In this document: positions 39,491 through 50,081 of the stretch, in pieces
How the letters are laid out: each line of letters begins with the position of its first letter
Position numbering within the stretch: position 1 is the first letter of the stretch
NCBI RefSeq assembly: GCF_030066895.1
Contig: NZ_JASJAV010000013.1
Span: forward strand, 40,704-104,703
Length of the DNA stretch: 64,000 bases
Reading direction: 5' to 3'
DNA from: Breoghania sp.
GTDB lineage: Bacteria; Pseudomonadota; Alphaproteobacteria; Rhizobiales; Stappiaceae
Position numbers and translations under genes: made by a program
The notes under the pieces: model-generated
Database searches by the model: none
Told to the model about the DNA's origin: nothing
What the model saw: only the letters and a program-made list of their open reading frames with translations

Positions 39491-39949
39491 ATGCCGTCGC
39501 CCGCCCTGTCGATCCGCCCCTATGCCCGATCGGACATGACTGTTCTTTCGTCGATCTGGTTCGAGGCCTCGCGTGAGGCCCATGCCTTTCTGGGCGAGGA
39601 GTTTCTGCGCAGCCAGCGCGCGGCGATCGAGGAAACCTATCTGCCGGGCGCCGATGTCTGGGTTGCCTGCCTGAACGGCGTTCCCGTCGGCTTCATCGGT
39701 CTGCTCGGCAGTTTCATCGGCGGATTGTTCGTCGATCCGAAGGCGCAAGGGCAGGGGATCGGACGGGCTCTGCTTGCGCATGCCCAGGCGCTGAAGGGCG
39801 AGCTGTCGCTGGAAGTCTATGCGGAAAACACCCGCGCCTGCGCCTTCTACCGCCGTCTCGGCTTTCGCGAGACAGAGCGCCGCGCGCGCGACGACAACGA
39901 CCTGCCGCACGAAAACATCCGCATGAGACTGGTGCCGGCGGCGTTCTGA
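39491..39949 (+). CDS. GNAT-family N-acetyltransferase
   Basis: Intact, 152 residues. GNAT fold with the acetyl-CoA loop in GGLFVDPKAQGQGIGRALLA and the following LEVYAENTRACAFYRRLGF with the conserved Tyr region. Short cytoplasmic enzyme acetylating an amine on a small molecule or protein; the substrate cannot be told. ATG 39491 gives MPSPALSIRPYARSD, the normal start of the fold. Single gene with the tandem duplication in its upstream region. Confidence 0.9.
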   Translation: MPSPALSIRPYARSDMTVLSSIWFEASREAHAFLGEEFLRSQRAAIEETYLPGADVWVACLNGVPVGFIGLLGSFIGGLFVDPKAQGQGIGRALLAHAQALKGELSLEVYAENTRACAFYRRLGFRETERRARDDNDLPHENIRMRLVPAAF

Positions 39950-39995
39950 GGTCGGTTGCCCATCTGGTCTCTCGGCAGGTCCCGCACCGTCCATC

Positions 39996-40083
39996 GTCAT
40001 CCCCCGGCTTCGTCCGGGGGATCCTGCACTCTCCCCATACGCTGCTGCCTGCTGGATTGCCCGGACTGCGCCGGGCAATGACG
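39996..40083. repeat. Family A repeat, paired
   Basis: gtcatcccccggcttcgtccgggggatcc and ggattgcccggactgcgccgggcaatgac, two small palindromes facing each other, in the 318-base gap 39950-40267 where nothing else was recognised. Confidence 0.8.
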
Positions 40084-40267
40084 GAGGAGAGATTGGGCCC
40101 CGTCTTTCTTGCTGCTCCCATCCCACAGCCGCTGCGACCGATATCCCCTCATCGCCCTCCCAAATGCCTCGAATTTTCCTGCGTAGGTGCACTGCTTGCG
40201 CTTGTAAGCGAATAAGCGCGATAATTGCGCCTGTCCGTTGGCTGAAGGGCAACGACGGAGGACGGAG

Positions 40268-41017
40268 ATGCGGCCAGTTTCGGTCTTTGCGGTGTGTGCG
40301 GCAATGCTCGCGGCGGTGGTGCGTGGGGTGGGGCGTGGATCGGGCGCGGGCGGACGAGCCGCCTCCTTCCGTTCCTCTCGCCCTGGTGTTGCTGACGGAT
40401 GTTTCTTACAGCGTCGATGCCAATGAATATGCCCTGATCAAGGAGGGCTACCGTACCGCCTTCGTCGATCCGGACGTGATCGCCACGATCAAGGTGAGCG
40501 GCGCGTCGCGATCGCCTATGTGGAATTCTCCGACCGCCGCGCGGTGGAGATCGTGCAGGACTGGCAGATCCTGCGCGACGAGGCCGACATCCTGGCTTTC
40601 GGACTCTCCATCGCCTCCGCGCCGCGTACCAGCGCCGGCAATACGGCGATGGAGGAGGGCTTGCGCGTTGCGACGCAGATGCTCACCCAGGGGCCTTTTC
40701 GCGAGGCGCGCCTGATCATCGACGTAGCCAGCGATCTTGCCTGGGACGGTGGACGTGCGGCCGTCTCGCGCGATGAACCGGTTGCCGCTGGGGTCAAGAT
40801 CAACGGCCTGCCGATCATCGAGCAGACACGGGTCGCCAGCATCAACGGCAGGCTGTCCTTTCCAAGCTATCAGTCGCCGGAAGGCATCGTCGGTTTTTTT
40901 CGTCAAAACGTCATCGGCGGGTAGGGGGCATTCCTGGTCGAGGCGCGTGATTTCCGCGATTTCGGCAATGCATTGCGCCGAAAACTGTTGCGGGAACTCC
41001 TGATCGCAAAAAACTGA
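40268..41017 (+). pseudogene. DUF1194 (VWA-like) exported protein
   Basis: Leader MRPVSVFAVCAAMLAAVV, then a von Willebrand A-like domain: LALVLLTDVSYSVDANEYAL with the DxSxS metal site, VEFSDRRAVEIVQDWQIL, FGLSIASAPRTSAGNTAMEE, SQ-like end VGFFRQNVIGG. Frameshifts near 40330 and 40505, TAG at 40922-40924, after which GAFLVEARDFRDFGNALRRK continues to TGA 41015-41017. DUF1194 proteins are exported in many alphaproteobacteria; function unknown, probably metal-dependent protein binding. Confidence 0.8.
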
Positions 41018-41111
41018 AATTTACCTCCGCTACGGTTCCGGGTTATGAGTTTGCGCAAGGTTGCAGTGCAACATGCATGCGGTACAGCAAGAACGGATGC
41101 CGGAACACAGC

Positions 41112-41579
41112 ATGGATCAAAGACTAGAGGCGCATGCCTATGCGCAACGTATCGGTGAGGAAGTCGGCGTATCGGGCTGGATCACCATCACGCAAGCGAT
41201 GATCGACACTTTTGCTGATCTGACCTACGATCATCAGTTTATCCACGTGGATGCCGAGCGGGCGGCCAAGGAAGGCCCCTTCGGCGGCACCATCGTGCAC
41301 GGTTTCCTGACCCTGTCGCTGCTCACCCGCATGGCGCGCGAGGCGAAGCCGGAGATCGAAGGCGCCGGGATGCTGATTAATTACGGATTCGACAAGGTGC
41401 GCTTCCTGCATGTGGTACCCACCGGCGGGCGCGTGCGCGGACGTGTCCAGCTTGCCTCCGCCGAGGAACACAAGCCCGGCGAATTCACCTTTTGCCACCG
41501 CATCACGGTGGAAATCGAGGGCGTCGAGCAGCCCGCGCTGGTGGCCGACTGGCTGACGCGTCTCTACGTCAATCGCTGA
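41112..41579 (+). CDS. MaoC-like dehydratase
   Basis: Intact, about 155 residues, single hot-dog domain. The hydratase motif is ADLTYDHQFIHVDAERAAKE, with the catalytic Asp and His, then GPFGGTIVHGFLTLSLLTRM. Family members add water to trans-2-enoyl-CoA to give (R)-3-hydroxyacyl-CoA, feeding polyester or fatty-acid metabolism. Start uncertain between ATG 41097 and 41112. Stands alone; no neighbouring lipid genes. Confidence 0.88.
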   Translation: MDQRLEAHAYAQRIGEEVGVSGWITITQAMIDTFADLTYDHQFIHVDAERAAKEGPFGGTIVHGFLTLSLLTRMAREAKPEIEGAGMLINYGFDKVRFLHVVPTGGRVRGRVQLASAEEHKPGEFTFCHRITVEIEGVEQPALVADWLTRLYVNR

Positions 41580-41747
41580 GCCGTTCTCACCTGTCATTGA
41601 CTGCGGAGAGGTGGGGGACAGCGAAATTTTCCCCTTTGAAGGTCCCTGCGCATTCCTTCCGCGTGCTTTTCTGCGCGGGATGCGTCGGGGCGTTTTCCGA
41701 TTGACTTGCGTTCATCCCCATTGCGACCCTGCGTAAGAAGAAGCGGG

Positions 41748-41785
41748 CTTGATCGGACCACCACTCCTTGATCGGACCACCACTC
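41748..41785. repeat. Perfect 19-bp tandem duplication ending one base before bioM
   Basis: cttgatcggaccaccactc twice in succession; the second copy ends at 41785 and the bioM ATG is at 41787. The sequence contains no Shine-Dalgarno motif, so the duplication separates bioM from whatever ribosome site it had. Confidence 0.9.
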
Positions 41786-41786
41786 A

Positions 41787-42461
41787 ATGATCGAATTTAA
41801 GAATGTATCGCAGTTTTTTGGCGATCTTGTTGTATTGAAAGACATTAACGTAAGGCTTGCTGAACGGCGGATTGCCATCGTTGGAAGCAATGGTTCGGGA
41901 AAGAGTACTTTCGCTCGCCTGATAAACGGTCTGCAATTGCCGACCTCCGGTGCGGTCGAGGTCGACGGTATCGACACGCGCAAGGATGCCAAGGCGGTTC
42001 GCAGGAATGTCGGCTTCGTGTTCCAGAACCCCGACAACCAGATCGTTTTTCCGCTCGTGGAGGAAGACCTCGCATTCGACCTGAAGAACCTCGGTTTCCG
42101 AAAGGACGAGATATCCGAGAAGATCGATGCGGTGCTCAGCCGGTACAACATGGAAGGCTTCAGGTCCCACCCGGTGCATTTCCTGAGCGGCGGGCAGAAG
42201 CAGCTCCTCGCCATATCCGGCGTGGCGGTGATGGAGCCGAAATACATCGTTTTCGACGAGCCGACGACGCTGCTCGATCTGCGCAACAAGCGAAAGGTCT
42301 GCAAGCTCATCCGGGATCTGGAGCAGACGGCCATCGTGGTATCGCACGATCTGGAGTTTCTCGAGGGATTTGACCGCGTGTTCGTCTTCGACGGCGGGCA
42401 GATCGTCGTGGACGACCAGCCCTCGACCGCCCTGAAACAATATATGGAGATGATGGCGTGA
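41787..42461 (+). CDS. bioM: Biotin ECF transporter ATPase
   Basis: Intact, 224 residues. Walker [21 protein letters not shown]-loop [20 protein letters not shown] (the ECF-type Q helix), signature [13 protein letters not shown], Walker [14 protein letters not shown], switch [11 protein letters not shown]. Identified as BioM rather than cobalt CbiO because BioN and BioY follow. Energises biotin uptake at the inner membrane. The stop overlaps the bioN GTG (GTGATG region), so translation is coupled. The ribosome site is unclear because a 19-bp duplication abuts the start. Confidence 0.92.
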   Translation: MIEFKNVSQFFGDLVVLKDINVRLAERRIAIVGSNGSGKSTFARLINGLQLPTSGAVEVDGIDTRKDAKAVRRNVGFVFQNPDNQIVFPLVEEDLAFDLKNLGFRKDEISEKIDAVLSRYNMEGFRSHPVHFLSGGQKQLLAISGVAVMEPKYIVFDEPTTLLDLRNKRKVCKLIRDLEQTAIVVSHDLEFLEGFDRVFVFDGGQIVVDDQPSTALKQYMEMMA

Positions 42462-43106
42462 TCCTCGGTCTCTACATCGACGCGGACAGCCCGCTTCACC
42501 GGTTGCATGCCGGTGTGAAGCTGTTGTCGCTCGTGATCGTCGGCACGGCGGTCTTCTTGCTGAACAACTGGATCTATCTCTCAGGCGCCCTCGCGGTGAC
42601 GGCGGGGCTCTACGCTCTTGCCAAAATCCCGTGGCTAACCGCCGTCGTGCAGATCCGCCCGGTCCTCTATCTCCTGACCGTCATCTTCGTCTTCCAGGCG
42701 CTGTTCGATCACTGGACGACGGGCGTCACAGTAGTGATGCGCTTTGCTTTCCCTCATTCTGTTCGCCGCGCTCGTCACCCTGACGACGCGGGTGTCGGAA
42801 ATGGTGGAGGTGATCGAGAATGCGCTCCGGCCACTGGCGCGGTTCGGGGTGAACCCGGCCAAGGCGAGCCTCGCCATATTGCTGTCGATCTGGTTCCTGC
42901 CCGTCATTGCGCAGAAGTTTCAGGACGTGCGCGAAGCGCAGGATTCGCGCGGGCTCAGCGCGAGCTTCATGGCGACCGCCGTGCCCCTGATTGTCAGGAC
43001 GCTGCATATGGCGAACGATATCGCGGAAGCCCTGGATGCAAGGTCCTATGATCCGGACGCCCGGCCCGAAAGCGCACGCGCTGCGGCTGCCGCGCACGGT
43101 CAGTAG
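42458..43106 (+). pseudogene. bioN: Biotin ECF transporter transmembrane protein
   Basis: EcfT-type membrane protein: LGLYIDADSPLHRLHAGVKL, then after a frameshift near 42735 ILFAALVTLTTRVSEMVEVI, FLPVIAQKFQDVREAQDSRG (the coupling-helix motif Ala-x-x-Ser-Arg-Gly) and a C-terminal tail. Known BioN length of about 200 residues is matched. GTG start overlaps the bioM stop. One lesion in a short CTTTGCTTTCCC run. Confidence 0.88.
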
Positions 43107-43180
43107 TCAGGTCTCGGAGGATGTTGAGAAGTCACGGCATTTGATGATTTTGCGAAGTCGATTTTGAGGAGGAAATTCTG

Positions 43181-43745
43181 ATGAGCACCAAGGACATTGT
43201 CTATATCGCGCTGTTTGCGGCCGTCTATGCCGCGTTAGGGGCTGTTTCCGCCCATTCTTCTGCCCTTCATCGGGGTGCCGATCACCGCGCAATCTATGGG
43301 ATCGATGATCGCGGGCTCCGTTCTGGGCGCTCGTCGCGGCGTTCTCGCCTCTCTCCTTTTCCTCGTGCTCGTGGCGATCGGTCTGCCGCTTCTGGCGGGC
43401 GGACGCGGCGGTTTCGGCGTGTTCCTCGGCCCCAGCGGTGGCTTCATGATCGCCTATCCCTTCGCAACCTTTGCGATCGGTCTGGCTTTCGAGCGTCTGT
43501 GGAACCGCATCAATTTCGTCTGGGCCTTCATCATCAATGTCATCGGGGGCATCGGGATCGTCTATCTCTTCGGTATTCCCTGGCTCTCCGTGGCCGCCAG
43601 CCTTCCCTTCACCAAGGCCATGATCGGCTCCGCCGCCTTCATTCCCGGCGATCTGCTGAAGGCTGTCATCGCCGCGTTCATCGCGGTCACGGTCAAGAAG
43701 TCCTACCCGATCATCGAAACCTCGCGTCCCGCGATCAGCCGGTGA
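43181..43745 (+). pseudogene. bioY: Biotin ECF transporter substrate-binding component
   Basis: S-component BioY, about 188 codons with six membrane segments: KDIVYIALFAAVYAALGAV, then after a frameshift near 43248 (TTT run) PFIGVPITAQSMGSMIAGSV, GARRGVLASLLFLVLVAIGL, LPLLAGGRGGFGVFLGPSGG and FIPGDLLKAVIAAFIAV. The GPSGG region and the basic C-terminus are typical. ATG 43181 after gaggaaattctg. Completes a bioMNY operon; many alphaproteobacteria lacking parts of biotin synthesis rely on it. Confidence 0.9.
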
Positions 43746-43772
43746 GGCGGCGCGCGTTTGCCGAGGACGTCT

Positions 43773-44898
43773 GATGAGGGAAGGGGTGATCCGTATCAGC
43801 AGGAACGCAAGAATTACAGGGCGTTTCCGTCATCCGGGATGACGAGGAAGCCCTCGACGTAGCCGCCCGGCTGGCGGAAAATTTCGCGCAAGGCGCGTCG
43901 AACCGGGACCGTGAACGACGGCTTCCGGCGGTGGGAATGCGCGAATATGCCGAAAGCGGTCTGCTCGGGGCCATCGTGCCGAAAAGTTTCGGCGGGGCGG
44001 CGATTTCGAACGTCACGCTGGCGCGGATCACCGCGATCCTCTCGGAGGCAAATTCCTCCATCGGTCAGATCCCGCAGCCGCACTATTGTCTGGTCGATGC
44101 GGTCCGGATCGTGGGAACCGCGCCGCAGCAGGAAATCTTTTTCGCCGAAGCCCTTGCCAGAAAATTTTTCGGGAATGCGGTTTCCGAGGTCGGAAAGGAC
44201 TATGAGACCGCCACCACGTCGCTCTCGGGCGGGCTTTTGAACGGGCGGAAATTCTATTCCACCGGTTCCCTGTTCGCCGACTGGGTTCCGATCGCCGCCA
44301 GAGATGACGACGGCAAGGCCGTGATGGTCTATGTGCCGTCGGGCGCGCCGGGATTGTCCGTTCATGACGACTGAACCGGAATGGGACAGAAGATCACCGC
44401 AAGCGGCAGCGTGGTCGCCGAAAACGTGGAGGTCACGGACTGGCAGGTTCTGGCAAGGCATTGTCTGTTCGATGAGCCCAGCATCCACGGGCCGTTTGCC
44501 CAGCTTCTTCACGCCGCCATTGATCTCGGCATCGCACGCGCGGCGATGTGGGACATGAGGGAATGGGTTCGGAAACGGGCGCGTCCCTGGAAGGATAGCG
44601 GCGGCGTCCGGGCGCTTATGTGGACGAGGCGAGCGCCAATCCGAATGAGACGACCGTGGCCGAGACTTCCGTCGCCGTTGCCGAAGCAAAGGTGCTAACG
44701 ACGGAACTGGCCCTGACGGCGAGTTCGGCTCTGTTTGAGCTCTCCGGCACGCAATCCTCGCTGGAGGAGCACAAGCTCTCCCGTCACTGGCGCGATGCGC
44801 GAACGCACACGCTGCACGATCCCGTTCGCTGGAAACCCCATCTTGTCGGCAGCTTCTGGCTGAACGACACGCTGCCTCCGCGCCACGCCTCTGTGTGA
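43773..44898 (+). pseudogene. SfnB-type acyl-CoA dehydrogenase-like flavoprotein (sulfur acquisition)
   Basis: Acyl-CoA dehydrogenase fold: YAESGLLGAIVPKSFGGAAI, ITAILSEANSSIGQIPQPHY, NGRKFYSTGSLFADWVPIAA, and C-terminal SLEEHKLSRHWRDARTHTLH. These fit SfnB/DszC-type enzymes used for organic sulfur compounds (dimethylsulfone, dibenzothiophene) rather than beta-oxidation. Lesions: a frameshift near 43820, TGA 44372-44374 replacing Trp in VHDD-stop-TGMGQ, and a frameshift near 44600. Start near 43773 uncertain. Followed directly by a second enzyme of the same family; they may act on a sulfonate or sulfone. Confidence 0.75.
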
Positions 44899-44930
44899 CG
44901 GGGCTTCCGGCCGAATTTGCAGGTATCCGA

Positions 44931-46102
44931 ATGTCCATGAGTGAAAACGATGCCCGGTGGTTGGACAAGGCGCGGGAGATCGGTGTCGAACTGATGCGCC
45001 TCGGCGCTCAACGGAGTGATCCGCAAACTCCGCCGACGGCGGAACTGCACCTGCTGAAGGACGGCGGCCTGATGGGCATTGCTGTTTGCGCGGAAAACGG
45101 CGGCGCAGGCGTCAGTTGGCGCACGGTCAACGAAATCGTGCGCGAAATCACGGCGACCGACGGCTCGGTGGGCGCCCTGCTGGGCTACCATGTCATCTCC
45201 GTCGTGCATCTGCGGCGCGAGGCTGAAGAAAAGCGGCGGGAGCTTGAGAGGGAAATCGTCGATAACGGGTTCCTTCTGGCCGGCGTCGCCAATCCCCGCG
45301 ATGACGATATCGACGTTGCGCGGGTCGACGGCGGCTATGTGTTCAACGGTCGAAAATCGTTCTGCACCGGCGCGGCCTTTGCCGACCGGCTGACGATCTA
45401 TGGCCGCTCGGCGGAGATGAACGCGCCGATCCTCGCCTATATCCCGACCGACCGCGACGGGATCACCTATCATCACGACTGGGATAATCTGGGCCTTTGC
45501 AGGACCGATAGCGGCAGTTTCTCGCTCGAGAACGTTTTCGTCCACGAAGACGAGATCACCGTTGAGACAGACGATGATAGGACGGCAGCCCTGCGTGCGC
45601 TGAGGACGCTGGTCAACACAGCATCTTCACGAACTGCTATCTGGGCTTTGCGCTGGGCGCGTTCCGCGCTGCCAAGGCCTATGTGCACGGCAAGGGGCTC
45701 GACTGGCACAAACAGGGCTCGGCGAGCGAAGACCCTCTCGTTGTCACGCAGTTCGGTGATTTATGGGTTGATCTTCAGGGCTCAATTGCGCTTGCCGACC
45801 GGGCCGCGACGAAGGTGGCGGGACTTCTCGACTGCTTTCTCGACTTCGATGAGGCGCTGCGCGGGAAGGCGACGGTAGATGTGGCAGCGGCAAAGATCCA
45901 TGCAAGCCGAACGGCCCTGTCGGTTACCGCGAAGATCTTCGAGCCGCTGGGCTCCAGAGCGGCCCACAACAGCAACGGCTTCGACCGGTTCTGGCGCGAT
46001 GCGTGGACCCACACGCTGCATGATCCGCTGGCCTACAAGGTGCTTGAGGCCGGCGACTTCGCCCTGAACGATCGGTACACGGAAGTCGGCTCTTTCAGTT
46101 GA
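44931..46102 (+). pseudogene. Second acyl-CoA dehydrogenase-like (DszC/SfnC-type) flavoprotein
   Basis: Same fold as the preceding gene: LLKDGGLMGIAVCAENGGAG, EIVREITATDGSVGALLGYH, FNGRKSFCTGAAFADRLTIY, YHHDWDNLGLCRTDSGSFSL; after a frameshift near 45620, FTNCYLGFALGAFRAAKAYV and RFWRDAWTHTLHDPLAYKV. The WTHTLHDP motif near the C-terminus is characteristic of this sulfur group. ATG 44931 chosen; GTG 44895 overlaps the previous stop. Reaction inferred as reduced-flavin monooxygenation of an organosulfur compound; specific substrate unknown. Lies upstream of the RpiR gene, convergent. Confidence 0.75.
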
Positions 46103-46138
46103 GCCCGGGGCTGTTCGCGTGATGCGATCGCGGTAACC

Positions 46139-46996
46139 TCATTCCTCGCGCATCTTCTCCAGTGCATCGATCCGCGGGCAGGCGCTATCCCACAAGGTCT
46201 CGGTCGTGGCCGCGACCAGCGCTTCCGACAGGCCCAGGATCGCCACGGTCGAATCCCAGTTCGACGGGGCTGCGACGCGGGCGGACAGCACGTGGCGCGC
46301 ATGGGCGGCAATCGGCGAAAGCCATTGATCCGTCAACAGCACGATCGGCACGTTTTGTTTGGCCGCCACCGCGGTGAAGCGGGCGAGATCTTCGGAATAG
46401 CGGCGAATGTCGAAGACGATCAGCAGATCCCGGCGCGACATGTCGAGCAGATGATCGCGCCAGTTGTCGGCCTGTCCCGCCAGATGCACCACGCCGGGCT
46501 GAACGATCCTGAGATGCGCGGAGAGATAACGCGCCAGCGCATCGGTGAACCGTCCGCCGATCACGTAGATCCGCGATTTCGTCTCCACCATCAGCTTTGC
46601 GGTCGCCTCGAATTCGCCTTTCGGCAGGTGGGCGAAGGTTTGGGTGATGTTCTCGCTCAGTGCGGAGCGGAAGCGGTCGAGAAACACACCGTTGCCTGAT
46701 GCGACTGCTTGTCGCGGCTCCTCGTGCTTGGCCAGCGGCGTCGCGATCTGGGCGTTCAGCTCGTCGCGCAGCGTGCGCTGGAAATCGGGATAGCTGTCGA
46801 AGCCGAGCTTGGCGATGAAACGCAGGATGGTGGGGGCGCTGACAGAGGCGCGGTGGGCGAACTCCGCCACGGTTTCAAGTCCCGTAACCGGGTAGGCGGC
46901 CAACAAGGTGCGTGCTGCCTTCTGCTCCGTCGCCGTCAATGTGTGCAGACCGGCGCGGATCGCTTCTGCAACGGTTTCTTGCACCTGCGCGCTCAT
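46139..46996 (-). CDS. MurR/RpiR-family transcriptional regulator
   Basis: Intact, 285 residues. N-terminal RpiR helix-turn-helix (TVAEFAHRASVSAPTILRFI, residues about 43-62) and C-terminal SIS sugar-binding domain (KSRIYVIGGRFTDALARYLS, DLLIVFDIRRYSEDLARFTA). Binds phosphosugar-like ligands in known cases, though those next to amine-degradation genes may sense other molecules. Divergent from the operon beginning at 47233, which it probably controls. ATG at 46994-46996. Confidence 0.92.
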   Translation of the reverse strand: MSAQVQETVAEAIRAGLHTLTATEQKAARTLLAAYPVTGLETVAEFAHRASVSAPTILRFIAKLGFDSYPDFQRTLRDELNAQIATPLAKHEEPRQAVASGNGVFLDRFRSALSENITQTFAHLPKGEFEATAKLMVETKSRIYVIGGRFTDALARYLSAHLRIVQPGVVHLAGQADNWRDHLLDMSRRDLLIVFDIRRYSEDLARFTAVAAKQNVPIVLLTDQWLSPIAAHARHVLSARVAAPSNWDSTVAILGLSEALVAATTETLWDSACPRIDALEKMREE

Positions 46997-47232
46997 GCGT
47001 CATCCCTCCGGAGGGCGAGTTGGTACAACGTATTTCCTTTCTCGTCGAAATTGACAGGGTCGCTTGGTTCTGTAATATTCTAAAAAGAGATTGTCAGAAA
47101 ACTACATTCTGTAATATTTATTATGGTTGTGCCAACGGACTCGTCAAGCAGGCCGAAGACCCGCCGACCAGTGTGGAAAGAGTGGTGGCGCACGGGCGAG
47201 GACCCGTCGGCGCAGGATGAACCGGAGGATGC

Positions 47233-48027
47233 ATGGGGGAGCGCGTAGCGCCAAAACGCGGCATTTCGGCAGACCGTCCGGTCGTGGTGGAGAACGTGGC
47301 CGGATCGTCGGACTTCGTCCTCCTGTGCGGCCATGCTTCCAATACCATTCCGCCCGAACTGAACAATCTCGGGCTTTCCGGCGACGAGCTTGAAAGTTAC
47401 ATCGCCTGGGATCCGGGCGCACTGGGCGTGGCCCACGCGATGAGCGGGCTGATGGATGCCGCTCTCATCTATCCCACCGTTTCCCGCCTGGTGATCGACT
47501 GCAATCGCGCGCCCGACGCCCTGACCTCATTCCCGAAGTCAGCGAGACGACCGAAATCCCCGGCAATGCCGGGCTCGATGAGGCCGCATGTGCGCAACGC
47601 ATTGCCTGCGCCCATCGCCCCTATCACGAGGCGATTGAGATCCTGCTGGCCAAGCGCGCGGCGGAGGGGCGGCGGAGCCTGCTCGTCGCCGTCCACAGCT
47701 ACACGCCCGTTTACAAGGGCGTCGCCCGACCCTGGCATGTGGGCATCCTGTCCAATGCCGACCGGGGGCTGGCCGAGGTGATGCTCGCCTGTCTTGGCCG
47801 CGACGGCACTTTCGTCGTTGGCGACAACGAGCCGTATTCGCCGGCCGATGGCGTCTACTACACGCTTGATCTTCATGCGAGGCCGACGGCCTTGCCACCG
47901 TCATGATCGAAATCCGCAACGACGAGATCGCTTTGAAGATACCCAGGCCGCCTGGGCGAAGCGGCTGGTCTCGGTGTTGGAAGTCGCACGGGGGCCGTCG
48001 TCCGGATTTCGTGACCGGGATATTTGA
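47233..48027 (+). pseudogene. N-formylglutamate amidohydrolase family protein
   Basis: Zinc-dependent hydrolase related to HutG/N-formylglutamate deformylase: VLLCGHASNTIPPELNNLGL with a metal His, WDPGALGVAHAMSGLMDAAL, PTVSRLVIDCNRAPD, LLVAVHSYTPVYKGVARPWH with a second His, and GLATVMIEIRNDEIA. At least three frameshifts (near 47525, 47880 and 47920) scramble the middle and end. ATG 47233 after a strong ACCGGAGG ribosome site. First gene of the plus-strand cluster that continues with a TRAP transporter and a glutamine synthetase homologue; in that setting a gamma-glutamyl amide hydrolase role is possible (inference). Confidence 0.8.
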
Positions 48028-48100
48028 AAAAGCGTTCGAGACCCGCGCCAAGACGGGCCGGATATCCCCGAAAGGGGCATTACGATAGAGAACAGTTGCT

Positions 48101-48610
48101 GTGCCGAAAGCTATCAGGGCCTATGTGCGATGGGTCGATGCGCTGAGCCGCGTCATCGGCCATATCGCCATGTACCTCGTCTTCGCGATGATGGGGATCC
48201 TTCTCTATTCGTCGTTCATGAAGTCCTTCTTCATCCCGCCGTTGTGGGGGCTGGAGATGGCTCAGTTTCTGATGGTCGGGTACTACATCATGGGCGGGGC
48301 GTGGTTGTTGCAGAGCGACAACCACGTCCGCATGGATCTCATTTACAGCCGCTGGACGCCGCGCACCCGCGCGGCCATCGACGCGGTGACCGTCCTCTTC
48401 CTGCTCTTCTATCTCGGCGTGCTGCTCTACGGCGGCCTCTCCTCCACTGCCTATGCGCTGGAATACGGCGAACGCAGTTACTCTGCATGGCGGCCTTACA
48501 TGGCACCGATCAAGATCATCATGTGCGCGGGCATCGTCCTGATGCTGCTGCAGACGGTGGCGGTCTTGTTCAAGGATCTGGCGCGGCTGCGCGGGGAGAG
48601 CCTGACGTGA
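48101..48610 (+). CDS. dctQ: TRAP transporter small membrane subunit
   Basis: Intact, 169 residues, four membrane segments (IGHIAMYLVFAMMGILLYSS, FLMVGYYIMGGAWLLQSDNH, AVTVLFLLFYLGVLLYGGL, IMCAGIVLMLLQTVAVLF). DctQ-type small subunit of a tripartite ATP-independent periplasmic transporter, using an ion gradient. GTG start at 48101; its TGA overlaps the dctM GTG (acGTGAg). The conserved GGAW...NHVRMDL motif is clear. Confidence 0.92.
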   Translation: MPKAIRAYVRWVDALSRVIGHIAMYLVFAMMGILLYSSFMKSFFIPPLWGLEMAQFLMVGYYIMGGAWLLQSDNHVRMDLIYSRWTPRTRAAIDAVTVLFLLFYLGVLLYGGLSSTAYALEYGERSYSAWRPYMAPIKIIMCAGIVLMLLQTVAVLFKDLARLRGESLT

Positions 48611-49944
48611 GCTTCCACATGAGCTACGAACTCATCGCTATCCTGATGTTCTCCACCATGATGGTGCTGCTCATTACCGGGCAGCGCGTCTATGGGGCCA
48701 TCGGCTTCGTCGCCGTTCTCTTCTCGCTCCTGTTGTGGGGCGACGGCGGCTCGGAGATCGCGTTCTCCGCCGGCATCAAGCTGATGAAGTGGTATCCGCT
48801 TCTCACCCTGCCGATGTTCATCTTCATGGGCTACATGTTGTCGGAACCCGGCATCGCCAACGATCTCTGCCGCATGTTCCACATCCTGATGAGGCCGGTG
48901 AATGGCGGGCTCGCCATCGGCACGATCCTGCTGATGGTGGTGATCTCGGCCATGAACGGTCTTTCGGTGGCGGGCATGGCGATCGGCGCCTCCATCGCGC
49001 TGCCGTAACTGCTGCACCGGGACTACGACAAGGTGATGGTCACCGGCGTCATCCAGGCGGGCTCGTCGTTGGGGATCTTGGTGCCGCCGTCGGTCGTGCT
49101 GGTACTCTATGGCATGATCGCGCGCCAGCCGGTCGGCCAGCTCTGGTTTGCGGGCGCGCTGCCGGGCCTGCTGATGGCGGGTATGTTCATCCTCTACATC
49201 GCGATCCGCTGCTGGATGCGGCCGGATTTCGGCCCCGCCCTGCCGCGCGAGGCGCGCGAAAACCTGACCCGTCAGGACAAGTTGCGCTTTCTGGTGGCCG
49301 GGCTCATTCCGGTCGCCATCTTCGCATCCATGATGGGGTTGTTTGTCACCGGCAAGACGAGCCTTGTCGAAAGCTCCGCCGTCGACGCGCTGGGCGCCAT
49401 GCTGGCGGCGCTGGTGCGCGGCAAGCTGACCTTCAAGGTGATCCACGAGACCTGCAAGAAGACGCTCGGCATCTCCTGCATGTTCATGTGGATCATCTTG
49501 GCGGCCCTTGCCTTCGGCGCGGTTTTCGACGGGCTCGGCGCGGCCAAGGCGATCGAGGCGTTCTTCGTCGATCGCCTGCAGCTCAGCCCCTGGGAGATCC
49601 TGATCATGATGCAGATCTCCTATCTCATCATGGGCATGTTTCTCGAAGATACCGCCATGCTGGTCATCGTCGCGCCGCTTTACGTGCCGCTCGCCAGGGC
49701 GCTGGGGTTCGATCTCATCTGGTACGGTGTGCTCTACACGATCATCTGCCAGGTCGCCTACATGACCACGCCCTTTGGCTACAACCTGTTTCTGATGCGG
49801 GCGATGGCGCCGCCGCAGATCTCACTGACCGACATCTACCGTTCCATCGTGCCCTTCGTCGCGGTGATGCTGGTCACTCTCGCCATCATCATGGCTTTCC
49901 CGCAGATCGCTTTGTGGCTGCCCCATCTCGTTTATGGCCGCTGA
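48607..49944 (+). pseudogene. dctM: TRAP transporter large membrane subunit, one nonsense codon
   Basis: 445 codons with about twelve membrane segments: AIGFVAVLFSLLLWGDGGSE, LLTLPMFIFMGYMLSEPGIA, AIGTILLMVVISAMNGLSVA, IQAGSSLGILVPPSVVLVLY, YLIMGMFLEDTAMLVIVAPL. Single lesion: TAA at 49006-49008 (SIALP-stop-LLHRDYDKVM, family Glu/Gln) one third of the way in; otherwise the frame is clean to TGA at 49942. GTG start overlaps the dctQ stop. Moves the substrate captured by the periplasmic DctP. Confidence 0.9.
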
Positions 49945-50081
49945 GCGCATCGGTGCGGACCAAGTCGGAATGCCGGGGCGTTCCCGGTTGAGTGGAGAGG
50001 AAAGGAGGCGACTTCGAAGGTCAAGGCGACAGACCAAAACCACCCTCGAAGTCGTGCCAATACAACAGGAGAATGACAGAC

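Noticed and set aside
41787..43745. Cobalt or nickel ECF transporter (CbiMQO)
   Set aside because: The third gene is BioY-like, not CbiM; gene order and the S-component identify a biotin transporter.
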